Shown here piece by piece: positions 6,518 to 14,638 of a stretch of 14,638 nucleotides of DNA (position 1 is the stretch's first letter; each line of letters opens with the position of its first letter). The position numbers and the translations under genes were made by a program. The DNA is taken from the NCBI GenBank assembly GCA_017523005.1, contig JAFWXG010000256.1, positions 1-14,638 on the forward strand, written 5' to 3'. The notes beneath the pieces were generated by a model. It did no database searches. It was not told the origin of the DNA and saw only the letters and a list, made by a program, of their open reading frames with translations. Source of the stretch: Clostridia bacterium. Lineage in GTDB: Bacteria; Bacillota; Clostridia; RGIG6154.

Positions 6518-8266
6518 ATGTCTATGAATAATGCATTAAATCAATATAAACTTTGGCTTGAAAGCGGTTTTGTGGATATGAACACAAAAAATGAGCTTTT
6601 AAACATTGAAAATGATGAACAGGAAATCAACGAAAGATTTTATCAAAATCTTTCGTTCGGCACAGCAGGCTTGCGCGGTATTATTGGAGCAGGCACAAAC
6701 CGTATGAACATCTACACCGTAAGAAAAGCGACTCAGGGGCTTGCTATGGATATAGCAGAGCATGGCGACAAAGCAAAAGAACGCGGTGTTGCTATCGCGT
6801 ATGATTCAAGACTTTATTCAAACACTTTTGCACAAGAGGCGGCAAAAGTACTTGCTGCTAACGGTATCAAGGCATATCTTTTTGATGCACTCCGCCCTAC
6901 CCCCGAGCTTTCGTTTGCTATCCGTCATTTAAACTGTATTGCAGGTATTATTATTACTGCAAGTCATAACCCTGCTAAATACAACGGATATAAAGTATAT
7001 TGGGAAGACGGCGCTCAAATGCCTCCTCAAAATGCAGACAAAGTGCTTGAATATATCAACAAGATTGACATTTTTAAAGATGTTAAGGTGTTAAACACTT
7101 TAGATGCCAATAATTCATGTCTTATCGCCTATATAGGCAAAGAGGTTGATGAAGCCTATTTAGCTAATGTTTATGCTCAAAGCATAAATCCAGGACTTAT
7201 CAAGCAGGCAGGAGATAACTTAAAAGTCGTTTATACACCGCTTCATGGTGCAGGTAACAAACTTGTCCGCAAAATTTTAAGTATGCTTGGGGTTGAAAAT
7301 GTGTTTGTGGTTCGCGAGCAGGAAGCTCCCGACCCGAATTTCTCAACAGTAAAATGTCCAAACCCCGAAGACCCTGAAGTTTTCAGCTATTCTGTTAAAC
7401 TCGCCAAAGAAACAGGCTCGCCTTTGATAATCGGTACTGACCCTGACAGCGACCGCATGGGCTTGATGGTAAGAAACCAAAACGGCGAATATGTCCCGCT
7501 TTCAGGAAATCAGGTAGGCGTGCTTTTAATCAACTATATTCTAACCCAAAGAGCAGGAAAAGGAATACTCCCTGATAACCCTGTACTTGTTAAGACTATT
7601 GTAACCACCGAAATGGCTCAAAAAGTCTGTGATGAATATGGCATTAAAATGAATAATGTTCTTACAGGATTTAAGTATATCGGCGAAATTATCAAAAATT
7701 TAGAAGAAAAAAATCAGGAAAACAGATATTTATTCGGTTTTGAAGAAAGCTACGGATATCTTGCAGGAACATACGCGCGTGATAAAGACGCTGTTGTTGC
7801 TACCATGTTAACTGTTGAAATGGCTGCCTGGTACACCATGAGAGGAATGACAGTTTACGAAGGATTGCAGGAACTTTTTGAAAAATACGGATATTATAAA
7901 GAAATGCAGAAATCCTATACATTAGAAGGTATTTCAGGTATTCAAAAGCGTCAGGAAATTGTTGATAATTTAAGAAACAATGTTCCCGAAGCTTTTGGAA
8001 ATGCAAAAGTTGTTGCTGTTCGTGATTATCTTAAAGGTGTTCGTACTGATTTTGCAAATAATACCGAAGAAGCACTTACTCTTCCTAAATCAGATGTTTT
8101 GTATTATGAATTGTCAGACGGAACATATTTTGTAGTGCGTCCGTCAGGAACAGAGCCTAAAATTAAGTTCTACTTGTTTGTAAACGGAAAAACAAAGGCA
8201 GAGGCAGACAAAAACATGGAAAACTTATGGAACTCGGTCTCTGAGCTTATTAAAACATTACTGTAA
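6518..8266 (+). CDS. Phospho-sugar mutase (phosphoglucomutase / phosphomannomutase family)
   Basis: This alpha-D-phosphohexomutase moves phosphate between C6 and C1 of hexoses, probably glucose 6-phosphate to glucose 1-phosphate, which feeds UDP-glucose and surface glycans. It has 582 residues, the length of the PgcA-type bacterial enzymes. FGTAGLRGIIGAG lies near the N-terminus; ITASHNP carries the phospho-serine (S149); DPDSDR (308-313) binds Mg2+; GFEESYGY (from 407) reads the sugar; RPSGTEPKIKF (from 541) binds the phosphate. ATG 6518 is chosen because AGAAAGG lies five bases upstream and the promoter at 6447-6475 leaves a sensible leader; an ATG six bases later is possible. It has its own promoter and is followed by a strong palindrome. 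The exact sugar preference cannot be read from these motifs. Confidence 0.9.
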   Translation: MSMNNALNQYKLWLESGFVDMNTKNELLNIENDEQEINERFYQNLSFGTAGLRGIIGAGTNRMNIYTVRKATQGLAMDIAEHGDKAKERGVAIAYDSRLYSNTFAQEAAKVLAANGIKAYLFDALRPTPELSFAIRHLNCIAGIIITASHNPAKYNGYKVYWEDGAQMPPQNADKVLEYINKIDIFKDVKVLNTLDANNSCLIAYIGKEVDEAYLANVYAQSINPGLIKQAGDNLKVVYTPLHGAGNKLVRKILSMLGVENVFVVREQEAPDPNFSTVKCPNPEDPEVFSYSVKLAKETGSPLIIGTDPDSDRMGLMVRNQNGEYVPLSGNQVGVLLINYILTQRAGKGILPDNPVLVKTIVTTEMAQKVCDEYGIKMNNVLTGFKYIGEIIKNLEEKNQENRYLFGFEESYGYLAGTYARDKDAVVATMLTVEMAAWYTMRGMTVYEGLQELFEKYGYYKEMQKSYTLEGISGIQKRQEIVDNLRNNVPEAFGNAKVVAVRDYLKGVRTDFANNTEEALTLPKSDVLYYELSDGTYFVVRPSGTEPKIKFYLFVNGKTKAEADKNMENLWNSVSELIKTLL

Positions 8267-8275
8267 ACTTAAGTT

Positions 8276-8299
8276 GAGCTGTGGCTTAAGCCACAGCTC
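8276..8299 (+). repeat. Perfect 24-base palindrome between the sugar mutase gene and comM
   Basis: GAGCTGTGGC and GCCACAGCTC form a perfect 10-bp stem around TTAA, nine bases after the mutase stop. Neither strand has a T-run next to it, so it is not a standard rho-independent terminator. It may protect the mRNA 3' end, be an RNase target, or weakly slow polymerase. It lies about 36 bases upstream of the comM start. Confidence 0.7.
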
Positions 8300-8335
8300 T
8301 CGTGATAAATACTACGATAAAAGGTGTGTGAAACC

Positions 8336-9871
8336 TTGATTACAAAAATTAACAGCTGTGCATTCATAGGCATTGACGGTGTCATAATAGAAGTTGAAAC
8401 CGACATTTCAAAGGGTGTTCCGTCTTTTGAAATTGTTGGTCTGCCTGACACTGCAGTGAAAGAAAGTAAAGAGAGAGTGCGTTCCGCTCTCAAAAATTCA
8501 AAAATTCAAATTCCGCCTATGAAATATACCATAAACCTAGCGCCCGCATCAATCAAAAAAGAGGGGGCTTTGTTCGACTTCCCTATTGCCGCAGGAATAT
8601 TATGCAGTTTAAAGCTCATTCCAAAAGATGCTCTTTTAAACCACATGATTATAGGAGAATTGTCTTTAAACGGCGAGCTTCGTAGTGCACACGGTATTTT
8701 AGCTGCCGCCATAGCCGCAAAACAAGCAGGTATGGTGGGTATTTTTGTGCCCGAAAATAATGCTTCCGAAGCATCTGTTGTTGACGGTCTTAAGGTTTAT
8801 CCTTGTAAAAATTTAACAGATTTTATCCGCCACTTAACAGGTGAAGCGGAAATTTTGCCTTTTAAAGTTGAAAATGCTGACTCATTGAAAAGAGTACGCC
8901 TTTCTATCGATTATGCAGAAGTTAAAGGTCAGGAAAGTGCAAAACGCGCTTTGGAAATTGCCGCAGCAGGAGGACACAACTGTCTTATGGTAGGAAGCCC
9001 CGGCACAGGAAAAACCATGCTTGCAAAACGCTTACCTACAATTCTTCCAGACCTTACTTTTGATGAGTCCATGGAGGTTACAAAAATTCATAGTATAAGC
9101 GGTATTCTGCCACCAAAAACACCATTGATTACAGAAAGACCCTTCCGCAGTCCTCATCACACCATTTCGGCAAACGGAATGTCAGGAGGAGGGCGTGTTC
9201 CACGCCCTGGCGAAGTGAGTCTTGCACATCATGGTGTTTTATTTTTAGATGAACTTCCCGAATTTCATAAAGACACATTGGAAGTTTTAAGACAGCCTTT
9301 AGAAGATTCTAAAATAACAATATCCCGTGTTGCAAGCACTCTTACTTATCCTTGTAACATTATGTTAATTACCGCCATGAACCCTTGTCGTTGCGGATTT
9401 TTGAACGACCCTTACCATGAGTGCACCTGCACACCACATCAGGTTCACCAATATTTGTCAAAAATAAGCGGGCCACTCCTTGACAGAATGGACATTCATA
9501 TAGAAGTAAATCCTATAAAATATGATGATTTAAGCGACAATTCGCCAGCAGTTGCTACTTCTCAGGAAATCAAAAAGCGTGTTTGTGATGCGCGTGACAT
9601 TCAAAAAAAGCGCTTTGAAAATGACGGAATTTTCACAAATTCCCAAATGTCTGACTCTCACATTGAAAAATACTGCAAATTAGGCGAAGCAGAGAATAAA
9701 ATATTAAAATCTGCTTTTGAAAAACTCGGATTGAGTGCCCGTGCATATAACCGCATATTAAAGGTTGCCCGCACTATTGCAGATTTAGATAACAGCGAAA
9801 ATATCAGTAAAAAGCATTTGCTTGAAGCTATCCAATACCGAAGTATGGACAGTAAGCTTAAAAATACATAA
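8336..9871 (+). CDS. comM: YifB/ComM family Mg-chelatase-like AAA+ ATPase
   Basis: This is a YifB/ComM-type hexameric AAA+ protein. ComM in Vibrio and Acinetobacter is a helicase that promotes branch migration during natural transformation; the role in clostridia is less certain. At 511 residues it has the usual length. The N-terminal Lon-protease-like (ChlI-type) domain covers about residues 1-170, with FEIVGLPDTAVKESKERV. Walker A is GSPGTGKT (220-227), Walker B is LDELPEF with D305/E306. A cysteine cluster (NPCRCGF...HECTC) precedes LLDRMDIH, the arginine-finger and sensor region, and the family's C-terminal helical domain ends the protein. I choose TTG 8336, because AAAGG lies about 11 bases upstream and other YifB proteins begin at this point; GTG 8324 is in frame but has poor spacing. 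Confidence 0.9.
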   Translation: MITKINSCAFIGIDGVIIEVETDISKGVPSFEIVGLPDTAVKESKERVRSALKNSKIQIPPMKYTINLAPASIKKEGALFDFPIAAGILCSLKLIPKDALLNHMIIGELSLNGELRSAHGILAAAIAAKQAGMVGIFVPENNASEASVVDGLKVYPCKNLTDFIRHLTGEAEILPFKVENADSLKRVRLSIDYAEVKGQESAKRALEIAAAGGHNCLMVGSPGTGKTMLAKRLPTILPDLTFDESMEVTKIHSISGILPPKTPLITERPFRSPHHTISANGMSGGGRVPRPGEVSLAHHGVLFLDELPEFHKDTLEVLRQPLEDSKITISRVASTLTYPCNIMLITAMNPCRCGFLNDPYHECTCTPHQVHQYLSKISGPLLDRMDIHIEVNPIKYDDLSDNSPAVATSQEIKKRVCDARDIQKKRFENDGIFTNSQMSDSHIEKYCKLGEAENKILKSAFEKLGLSARAYNRILKVARTIADLDNSENISKKHLLEAIQYRSMDSKLKNT

Positions 9872-9910
9872 AATATACTGACCAAAAAAATAAGGATTGG
9901 AGTAAATGTA

Positions 9911-10969
9911 ATGAAAATAGTTTTAGCAGGTGGCGGTACCGCAGGGCATGTAACCCCAAATCTCGCACTTATCCCCGCTCTTAAAAAAGCTGGGTTTGAT
10001 GAAATTCACTATATAGGTACAAACAGTATTGAAAAAGAACTCGCAAAAAAAGAAGGCATTCCTTTTCATGAAATAAAAGCAGGAAAGCTTCGCAGATATC
10101 TTGATATGGAAAACATAAAAGATATCGGAAGAATTCTTAAAGGTACTTTGGAAGCTGATAAAATATTGAAAGATTTAAAGCCCGATGTTGTATTCAGCAA
10201 GGGTGGATTTGCTTCTTGTCCTGTTGTGTGGGCTGCTAAAAAGCGTAAAATTCCTGTTGTTTTGCATGAGTCTGATTTTACACCGGGACTTGCTAACAAA
10301 TTGTGTCTTCCTTGTGCTGATAAAATTTGTTGTGCATTCCCCGAAACAACAGAACACCTCCCCGCAAGCAAAACTATTTGCACAGGAATACCTATCCGTC
10401 AATCTATTTTTGAGGCTGAAAAAGAAAAAGGCTAATCTATTTTAGGATTTGACGGTTTAAAGCCTGTTTTGACTATAATAGGCGGAAGTCAAGGCTCACA
10501 ATTTTTAAACCAGACAGTTATAAACTGTTTAGATACGCTCCTAAAAACATTCGATATTTGTCATATCTGCGGAAAAGGAAATCTAAATCATGAGCTTTTG
10601 AATGTTACAGGCTATGCTCAGTTTGAGTACATTCACGACGAACTCCCCCATGTTATGCAAGCTACAGATTTGTTTATCTCCCGTGCAGGTGCTACAACTA
10701 TATTTGAATTTTTAGCACTTAAAAAACCTGCCATTTTAATTCCGCTTGCAAGAGGTAGTCGCGGAGACCAGATTTTAAATGCAAAATCTTTTGAAAAGCA
10801 TGGTTTTGCCAAACATTTAAGCGAAAGCGATATTACTGAACAAGTCTTTTTAGACGCTGTTATAACTACATTTCAAAGCAAAAATAAAATTATGGAAAAT
10901 ACCGAAAAAACAGACATATCAAGTTCTGCCGACAAGATTATTTCTGTTATTTTAAGTGTTATAAAATAA
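9911..10969 (+). pseudogene. murG: MurG glycosyltransferase, interrupted by one in-frame TAA
   Basis: MurG adds GlcNAc from UDP-GlcNAc to lipid I, making lipid II on the inner face of the membrane. The reading frame would give 352 residues, the family length, but codon 175 is TAA (10433-10435). Both halves are in the same frame and intact. The first has GGGTAGH (7-13), KGGFAS, HESDFTPGLANK and the interdomain linker TGIPIR; the second has GGSQGSQ (from 191), RAGATTIFEF (from 258) and GDQ (from 285), which bind the donor nucleotide. A Leu codon (TTA) changed to TAA would explain it. The N-terminal half has a good ribosome binding site (GGAG, eight bases before ATG); the second half has only a weak TTG at 10469. 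Either a base error, a disabled gene, or two separately made domains. Confidence 0.9.
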
Positions 10970-10985
10970 ACCTTAGGAGAAAAAT

Positions 10986-11555
10986 ATGTATTTGATTGCA
11001 GGACTCGGAAATCCGGGAAAACAATATTTTGCTACCCGTCATAACATTGGCTTTTCCGCCATTGATTATATTTCACAAAAGCATAATATTGATGTGTCAA
11101 AAATAAAATTTAAAGGACTTATAGGAGAAGGCAAAATCGAATCAAAAAAGGTTTTGCTTTTAAAGCCGTCTACATTTATGAATTTAAGTGGCGAATCAAT
11201 AGGCGAAGCTGCTTCATTTTATAAAATTCCTCCTGAAAATATCATTGTTATTCATGATGATATTTCTCTTCCTGTCGGTACTTTACGCATCAGAACAAAA
11301 GGAAGTGCCGGAGGACACAATGGCTTAAAGTCAATTATTGCTCATCTTAATTCCGAAGCTTTTCCAAGAATGAAAATAGGTGTTGGCGCTCCCGAACCTG
11401 AAAAAGATTTGGCAGACTATGTCTTAGGCAAAATTTCAAAAGCCGAACAGGAAACTTTATTCAAGGTCCTTGAAAGAGTATGTGATGCTGTATCTGAATT
11501 TATTAGGGTAAGTCCTACAAGCGCAATGAGTAAATACAACGGGGAAATTTTATGA
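10986..11555 (+). CDS. pth: Peptidyl-tRNA hydrolase
   Basis: This cytosolic monomer cuts the ester bond of peptidyl-tRNAs that drop off ribosomes, recycling tRNA; it is normally essential. The 189 residues fit the family. GLGNPG (6-11) with N9, the catalytic histidine H19 in TRHNIGF, N66 in STFMNLSG, the histidine-orienting aspartate in VIHDDISLP (D91/D92), and GSAGGHNGLKS (H111, N112) match the active site of the family. The start ATG has AGGAG six bases upstream. It begins 16 bases after the murG stop and overlaps mfd by four bases (ATGA), so murG, pth and mfd are probably co-transcribed. pth next to mfd is a common order in Bacillota. Confidence 0.97.
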   Translation: MYLIAGLGNPGKQYFATRHNIGFSAIDYISQKHNIDVSKIKFKGLIGEGKIESKKVLLLKPSTFMNLSGESIGEAASFYKIPPENIIVIHDDISLPVGTLRIRTKGSAGGHNGLKSIIAHLNSEAFPRMKIGVGAPEPEKDLADYVLGKISKAEQETLFKVLERVCDAVSEFIRVSPTSAMSKYNGEIL

Positions 11556-14500
11556 ACAACGGATACTTAGACTTACTTCGTGAACAAGAAAGCTATCAGG
11601 AAATTTTATCTTCAATCACGAAAAAACAATTTCCAATAAAAGTTACAGGCACAGCCGAGTCGCAGAAATTGCACTTGGCTTATTCTCTTTGCCGTGATTT
11701 TGAAAAGAATATGATTTATGTTGTTCCCGACCCGCTTACCGCAAGATTTGCGTTAGAAGATTTAAAGTTTTTTGCAGGAGAGGAAAACACCGATTTATTC
11801 CCCAAAAAAGAACAGATTTTTTATGAAATTGAAGCAAAAAGCAGCGGAAATTCGGCAAAACGAATTTCTGTTCTTAACAAGCTTCTTCATAACAAAAATT
11901 ATTTTGTTGTGACCACGATTGAGGCTTTTTGCCAGAAAATTATCTCAAAAACTGCGTATCAGAACAGGCGTATAACCTTAAAAATCGGACAAATATATTC
12001 AATTTCCGAGCTTGAAAAAAGACTTACAACTATGGGATATAAGCATGAATACATTGTAGAAGCCCCAGGACAGTTTTCTGTTCGAGGGGGAATATTAGAT
12101 GTTTTCCCTCAAAACACATTAAACCCATACAGAATTGAATTTTTTGACGAAGAAATCGATACTATCCGTATGTTTGATGCCGACTCACAGCTTTCAACCG
12201 AGCCATGCAAAGATGTAGACATCACTCCTGCACACGAGGAATTTTCTGAAAACATTGCTACACTTTCGGACTTTGCGGAAAACTGTTTCTTTTTCTTAGA
12301 AGAACCACACCATCTGCACGCATCTTACGAAAAAGCAGTCTCTAATTTACAGGACTCAATAGCGTCTGCACGGGAAAAGGCGGTAATAACCGACCAAGAT
12401 AAAATGCAGGTTTCTTATTATATGGATGCCTACAGCACCTGTATCAAAAAAGGGTATAAAGCAGGTACAATTGCACTTTCAAACCTAACATTATCTGCAA
12501 AAGAATTTTCCCCGAAAGCAAATTTATCTGTAAACACCAAATCTTCATCGTCATATAACGGAAATTTAGATTTGCTTACAGATGATGCAGCGTATTTTGT
12601 ATCACAGAAATACCGTGTTGTGCTTCCATGCGGAAATTCGTCAAAAGCAAAACATTTACTTACAGAACTCCAGACAAAAAGCATACCCTGTATGTTCACA
12701 GAAAAACTTGATGAAATCCCTAAACGAGGTATGGTAACTTTAACCTCGGGCACTTTACAAAAAGGGTTTGAATACCCTCTTACTTCATCTGTAATTCTAT
12801 CCGACAAGATTTTTTCAGGAGAATCACAAAAGAAAACTTCTTTGAGAAAAAAAGCCTCATCAATACGAAGTATTTCAGACATCAAAGAGGGAGATTATGT
12901 AGTTCATCAAAGCCACGGCATCGGTATATACAGCGGTATTGAAAGAATTACTGTAGAAAATATTACAAAGGATTATTTAAAAGTTAAATATCAGGGCACA
13001 GATGCCTTGTTTGTTCCTGTAAACCAGCTGAATTTAATCAATAAATATGTTGGTTCTACCGAGCATATCCGTGTAAACAAGTTAGGCGGAACAGAATGGA
13101 ACAGAACTAAAGCAAAGGCTAAGTCCGCAGTTGCGGAAATAGCGAAAGAACTTGTAAATCTTTATGCTGCCCGTGAAAATGTAAACGGATACTCATTTTC
13201 TCCCGACACAAACTGGCAACATGAGTTTGAAGACTCTTTCCTTTATGAAGAAACCGCAGACCAGATTACCGCAATCGCGGATGTCAAAAAGGACATGGAA
13301 AGCATAAAGCCCATGGACAGACTAATCTGCGGCGATGTTGGATACGGCAAAACAGAAGTCGCTCTTCGTGCCGCGTTTAAAGCCATGATGGACGGAAAAC
13401 AGGTCGCATATTTAGTTCCCACTACCCTTTTATGCAAACAACATTACGAAAATTTTGTTCAGCGTCTTTCCCAATATCCACTAAAGATTGAGATGCTGTC
13501 AAGATTTCGTTCAAAAAAACAACAGGAAGAAACAGTACGCCGTTTGAAAAACGGCACTTGTGACATGGTAATCGGAACTCACAGACTTTTGCAACAGGAT
13601 ATCGGCTTTAAAGATTTAGGACTTTTAATTGTTGACGAAGAACAAAGATTTGGTGTAAGTCACAAGGAAAAATTAAAGACACTAAAGAACAATGTAGATG
13701 TTTTGACTTTAACTGCAACCCCTATCCCAAGAACACTTAAAATGGCAATGTCGGGACTTAGGGATATGAGTGTGTTAAGCGAACCCCCACAAGACAGACA
13801 TCCCATTCAGACCTATGTTTTAGAATTCAATCCAGAAGTAATTGCAAATGCAATTCGCCGTGAAATAAGCAGAAACGGTCAGGTTTACTACTTATACAAT
13901 CGCGTGGAAAGTATTGACAGTTTTGCTGCTAAAATCAAGCAGTATGTACCAGAGGCTCGTATTGCGGTTGCACACGGAAGAATGTCCCAAATTCAAATGG
14001 AAAACATCATGCTTAAAGTGATAAACGGAGAAGTTGATGTTTTGATTTGCACAACCATTATCGAAACAGGGCTTGATATTCCTAATGTAAATACCATTAT
14101 TGTTGATAACGCTGACAGATTTGGTCTTGCACAGCTCCATCAGATTAGAGGCAGAGTTGGGCGTTCTTCAAGGTTTGCGTATGCATATTTTACAATAAAG
14201 AAAGACAAAGTTTTAGACTCTGTCGCAGAAAAGAGATTAAACGCCATTAAGGAATATACAGAGTTCGGTGCAGGCTTTAAGCTTGCTATGAAAGACCTTG
14301 AAATAAGAGGCGCGGGAAATCTGCTTGGACAAAAGCAACATGGTCATATCGAGCAAATCGGCTACGAATTATATGTAAGATTATTAGAAACTGCTGTGCG
14401 CCAGCTTAAAAATAATGAAGAAATCGTGGAGGAAATGCCCATTACTATAGATTTAAGACAGGACAGCTACATTCCCGAAAGCTATATTTCTGACGAAAAT

Positions 14501-14638
14501 ACAAGGATTGATATTTACAAAACCATTTCACAGATAGAAACAGAAGATGAAGCGAACACAGTTATCTCTGAACTTATTGACCGTTTTGGAGAACCTCCTA
14601 AAGTAATGGAAAGCCTGATTGATGCTGTTTTAATAAGA
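11552..14638 (+). CDS. mfd: Transcription-repair coupling factor Mfd, C-terminally cut by the window end
   Basis: Mfd pushes stalled RNA polymerase off damaged DNA and recruits UvrA. The frame is open for 1029 codons to the last base; the family is usually about 1130-1180 residues, so roughly 100 C-terminal residues are missing. Domains: UvrB-like module at about 1-230 (APGQFSVRGGILDVFP, after residue 161), a degenerate middle domain, the RNA polymerase interaction domain from about 447 (GDYVVHQSHGIGIYSG), then the translocase with Walker A GDVGYGKT (594-601), DEEQRFG (from 695), TATPIPRT, TTIIETGLDIPN and QLHQIRGRVGRS, and the relay region after it. No in-frame stop was seen. The start overlaps the pth stop (ATGA), with GGGGAA upstream. 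The N-terminal module lacks Walker motifs, as is normal for Mfd. Confidence 0.96.
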   Translation, partial: MNNGYLDLLREQESYQEILSSITKKQFPIKVTGTAESQKLHLAYSLCRDFEKNMIYVVPDPLTARFALEDLKFFAGEENTDLFPKKEQIFYEIEAKSSGNSAKRISVLNKLLHNKNYFVVTTIEAFCQKIISKTAYQNRRITLKIGQIYSISELEKRLTTMGYKHEYIVEAPGQFSVRGGILDVFPQNTLNPYRIEFFDEEIDTIRMFDADSQLSTEPCKDVDITPAHEEFSENIATLSDFAENCFFFLEEPHHLHASYEKAVSNLQDSIASAREKAVITDQDKMQVSYYMDAYSTCIKKGYKAGTIALSNLTLSAKEFSPKANLSVNTKSSSSYNGNLDLLTDDAAYFVSQKYRVVLPCGNSSKAKHLLTELQTKSIPCMFTEKLDEIPKRGMVTLTSGTLQKGFEYPLTSSVILSDKIFSGESQKKTSLRKKASSIRSISDIKEGDYVVHQSHGIGIYSGIERITVENITKDYLKVKYQGTDALFVPVNQLNLINKYVGSTEHIRVNKLGGTEWNRTKAKAKSAVAEIAKELVNLYAARENVNGYSFSPDTNWQHEFEDSFLYEETADQITAIADVKKDMESIKPMDRLICGDVGYGKTEVALRAAFKAMMDGKQVAYLVPTTLLCKQHYENFVQRLSQYPLKIEMLSRFRSKKQQEETVRRLKNGTCDMVIGTHRLLQQDIGFKDLGLLIVDEEQRFGVSHKEKLKTLKNNVDVLTLTATPIPRTLKMAMSGLRDMSVLSEPPQDRHPIQTYVLEFNPEVIANAIRREISRNGQVYYLYNRVESIDSFAAKIKQYVPEARIAVAHGRMSQIQMENIMLKVINGEVDVLICTTIIETGLDIPNVNTIIVDNADRFGLAQLHQIRGRVGRSSRFAYAYFTIKKDKVLDSVAEKRLNAIKEYTEFGAGFKLAMKDLEIRGAGNLLGQKQHGHIEQIGYELYVRLLETAVRQLKNNEEIVEEMPITIDLRQDSYIPESYISDENTRIDIYKTISQIETEDEANTVISELIDRFGEPPKVMESLIDAVLIR

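Noticed and set aside
8269..8493. Minus-strand open frame across the mutase-comM gap
   Set aside because: It is mostly antisense to conserved ComM sequence, and no protein family features are visible.
10415..10445. Programmed or accidental frameshift in murG, because GAAAAAGAAAAAGG looks slippery
   Set aside because: The halves before and after the stop are in the same frame, and both other frames meet a stop within about 20 bases (TAG and TGA), so slipping would not restore MurG.
9911..10969. Alternative genetic code with TAA read as an amino acid
   Set aside because: wecB, rpsO, comM and the sugar mutase gene end at TAA at the expected family lengths, so TAA is a normal stop here.
12430..12885. 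A 151-codon minus-strand open frame and others within mfd
   Set aside because: They are antisense to an intact mfd frame with clear domains and show no recognisable protein features.

Overview
The window looks like a chromosomal piece of a low-GC, Gram-positive-type anaerobe, most likely a member of Clostridia. The supporting signs are AT-rich DNA, strong AGGAGG-type ribosome binding sites, TTG and GTG starts, sigma-A-like promoters with 17-base spacers, a pth-mfd pair with an ATGA overlap, and Firmicutes-type rpsO-pnp. No species can be named. I see no phage, plasmid, CRISPR or insertion-sequence genes; this is mostly housekeeping DNA.

The layout is divergent around about 6380-6480. The left arm (about 1-6358) is on the minus strand. 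Read from the divergence point leftwards, it holds a small protein with one C-terminal membrane anchor, rpsO (ribosomal protein S15), pnp (polynucleotide phosphorylase), an intergenic stretch with a terminator and an unassigned structured element, a UDP-GlcNAc 2-epimerase (wecB/mnaA), a membrane acyltransferase, and the N-terminal part of an ArsB/NhaD-type ion transporter. The right arm (6518-14638) is on the plus strand: a phospho-sugar mutase, a YifB/ComM AAA+ ATPase, murG, pth, and mfd, which runs off the end of the window. mfd is open from 11552 to the last base and covers about 1029 residues.

Functionally, rpsO-pnp joins translation and RNA decay, with an intervening terminator and leader structures that fit autoregulation. 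wecB, the acyltransferase, the sugar mutase and murG all concern envelope or cell-wall sugars. pth and mfd rescue stalled translation and stalled transcription respectively.

Three things deserve a second look. First, murG carries a single in-frame TAA at 10433-10435, at the junction of its two Rossmann domains, in otherwise intact coding sequence. Second, the plus strand at 3177-3247 can fold into a long stem containing tandem G-A pairs and a 7-bp hairpin, between the pnp terminator and the wecB promoter; I cannot assign it to a known RNA family. Third, the first 110-120 bases have a different base composition and reading direction and cut the transporter short, which looks like an assembly chimera or a recombination junction. 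I found no convincing new multi-gene system.
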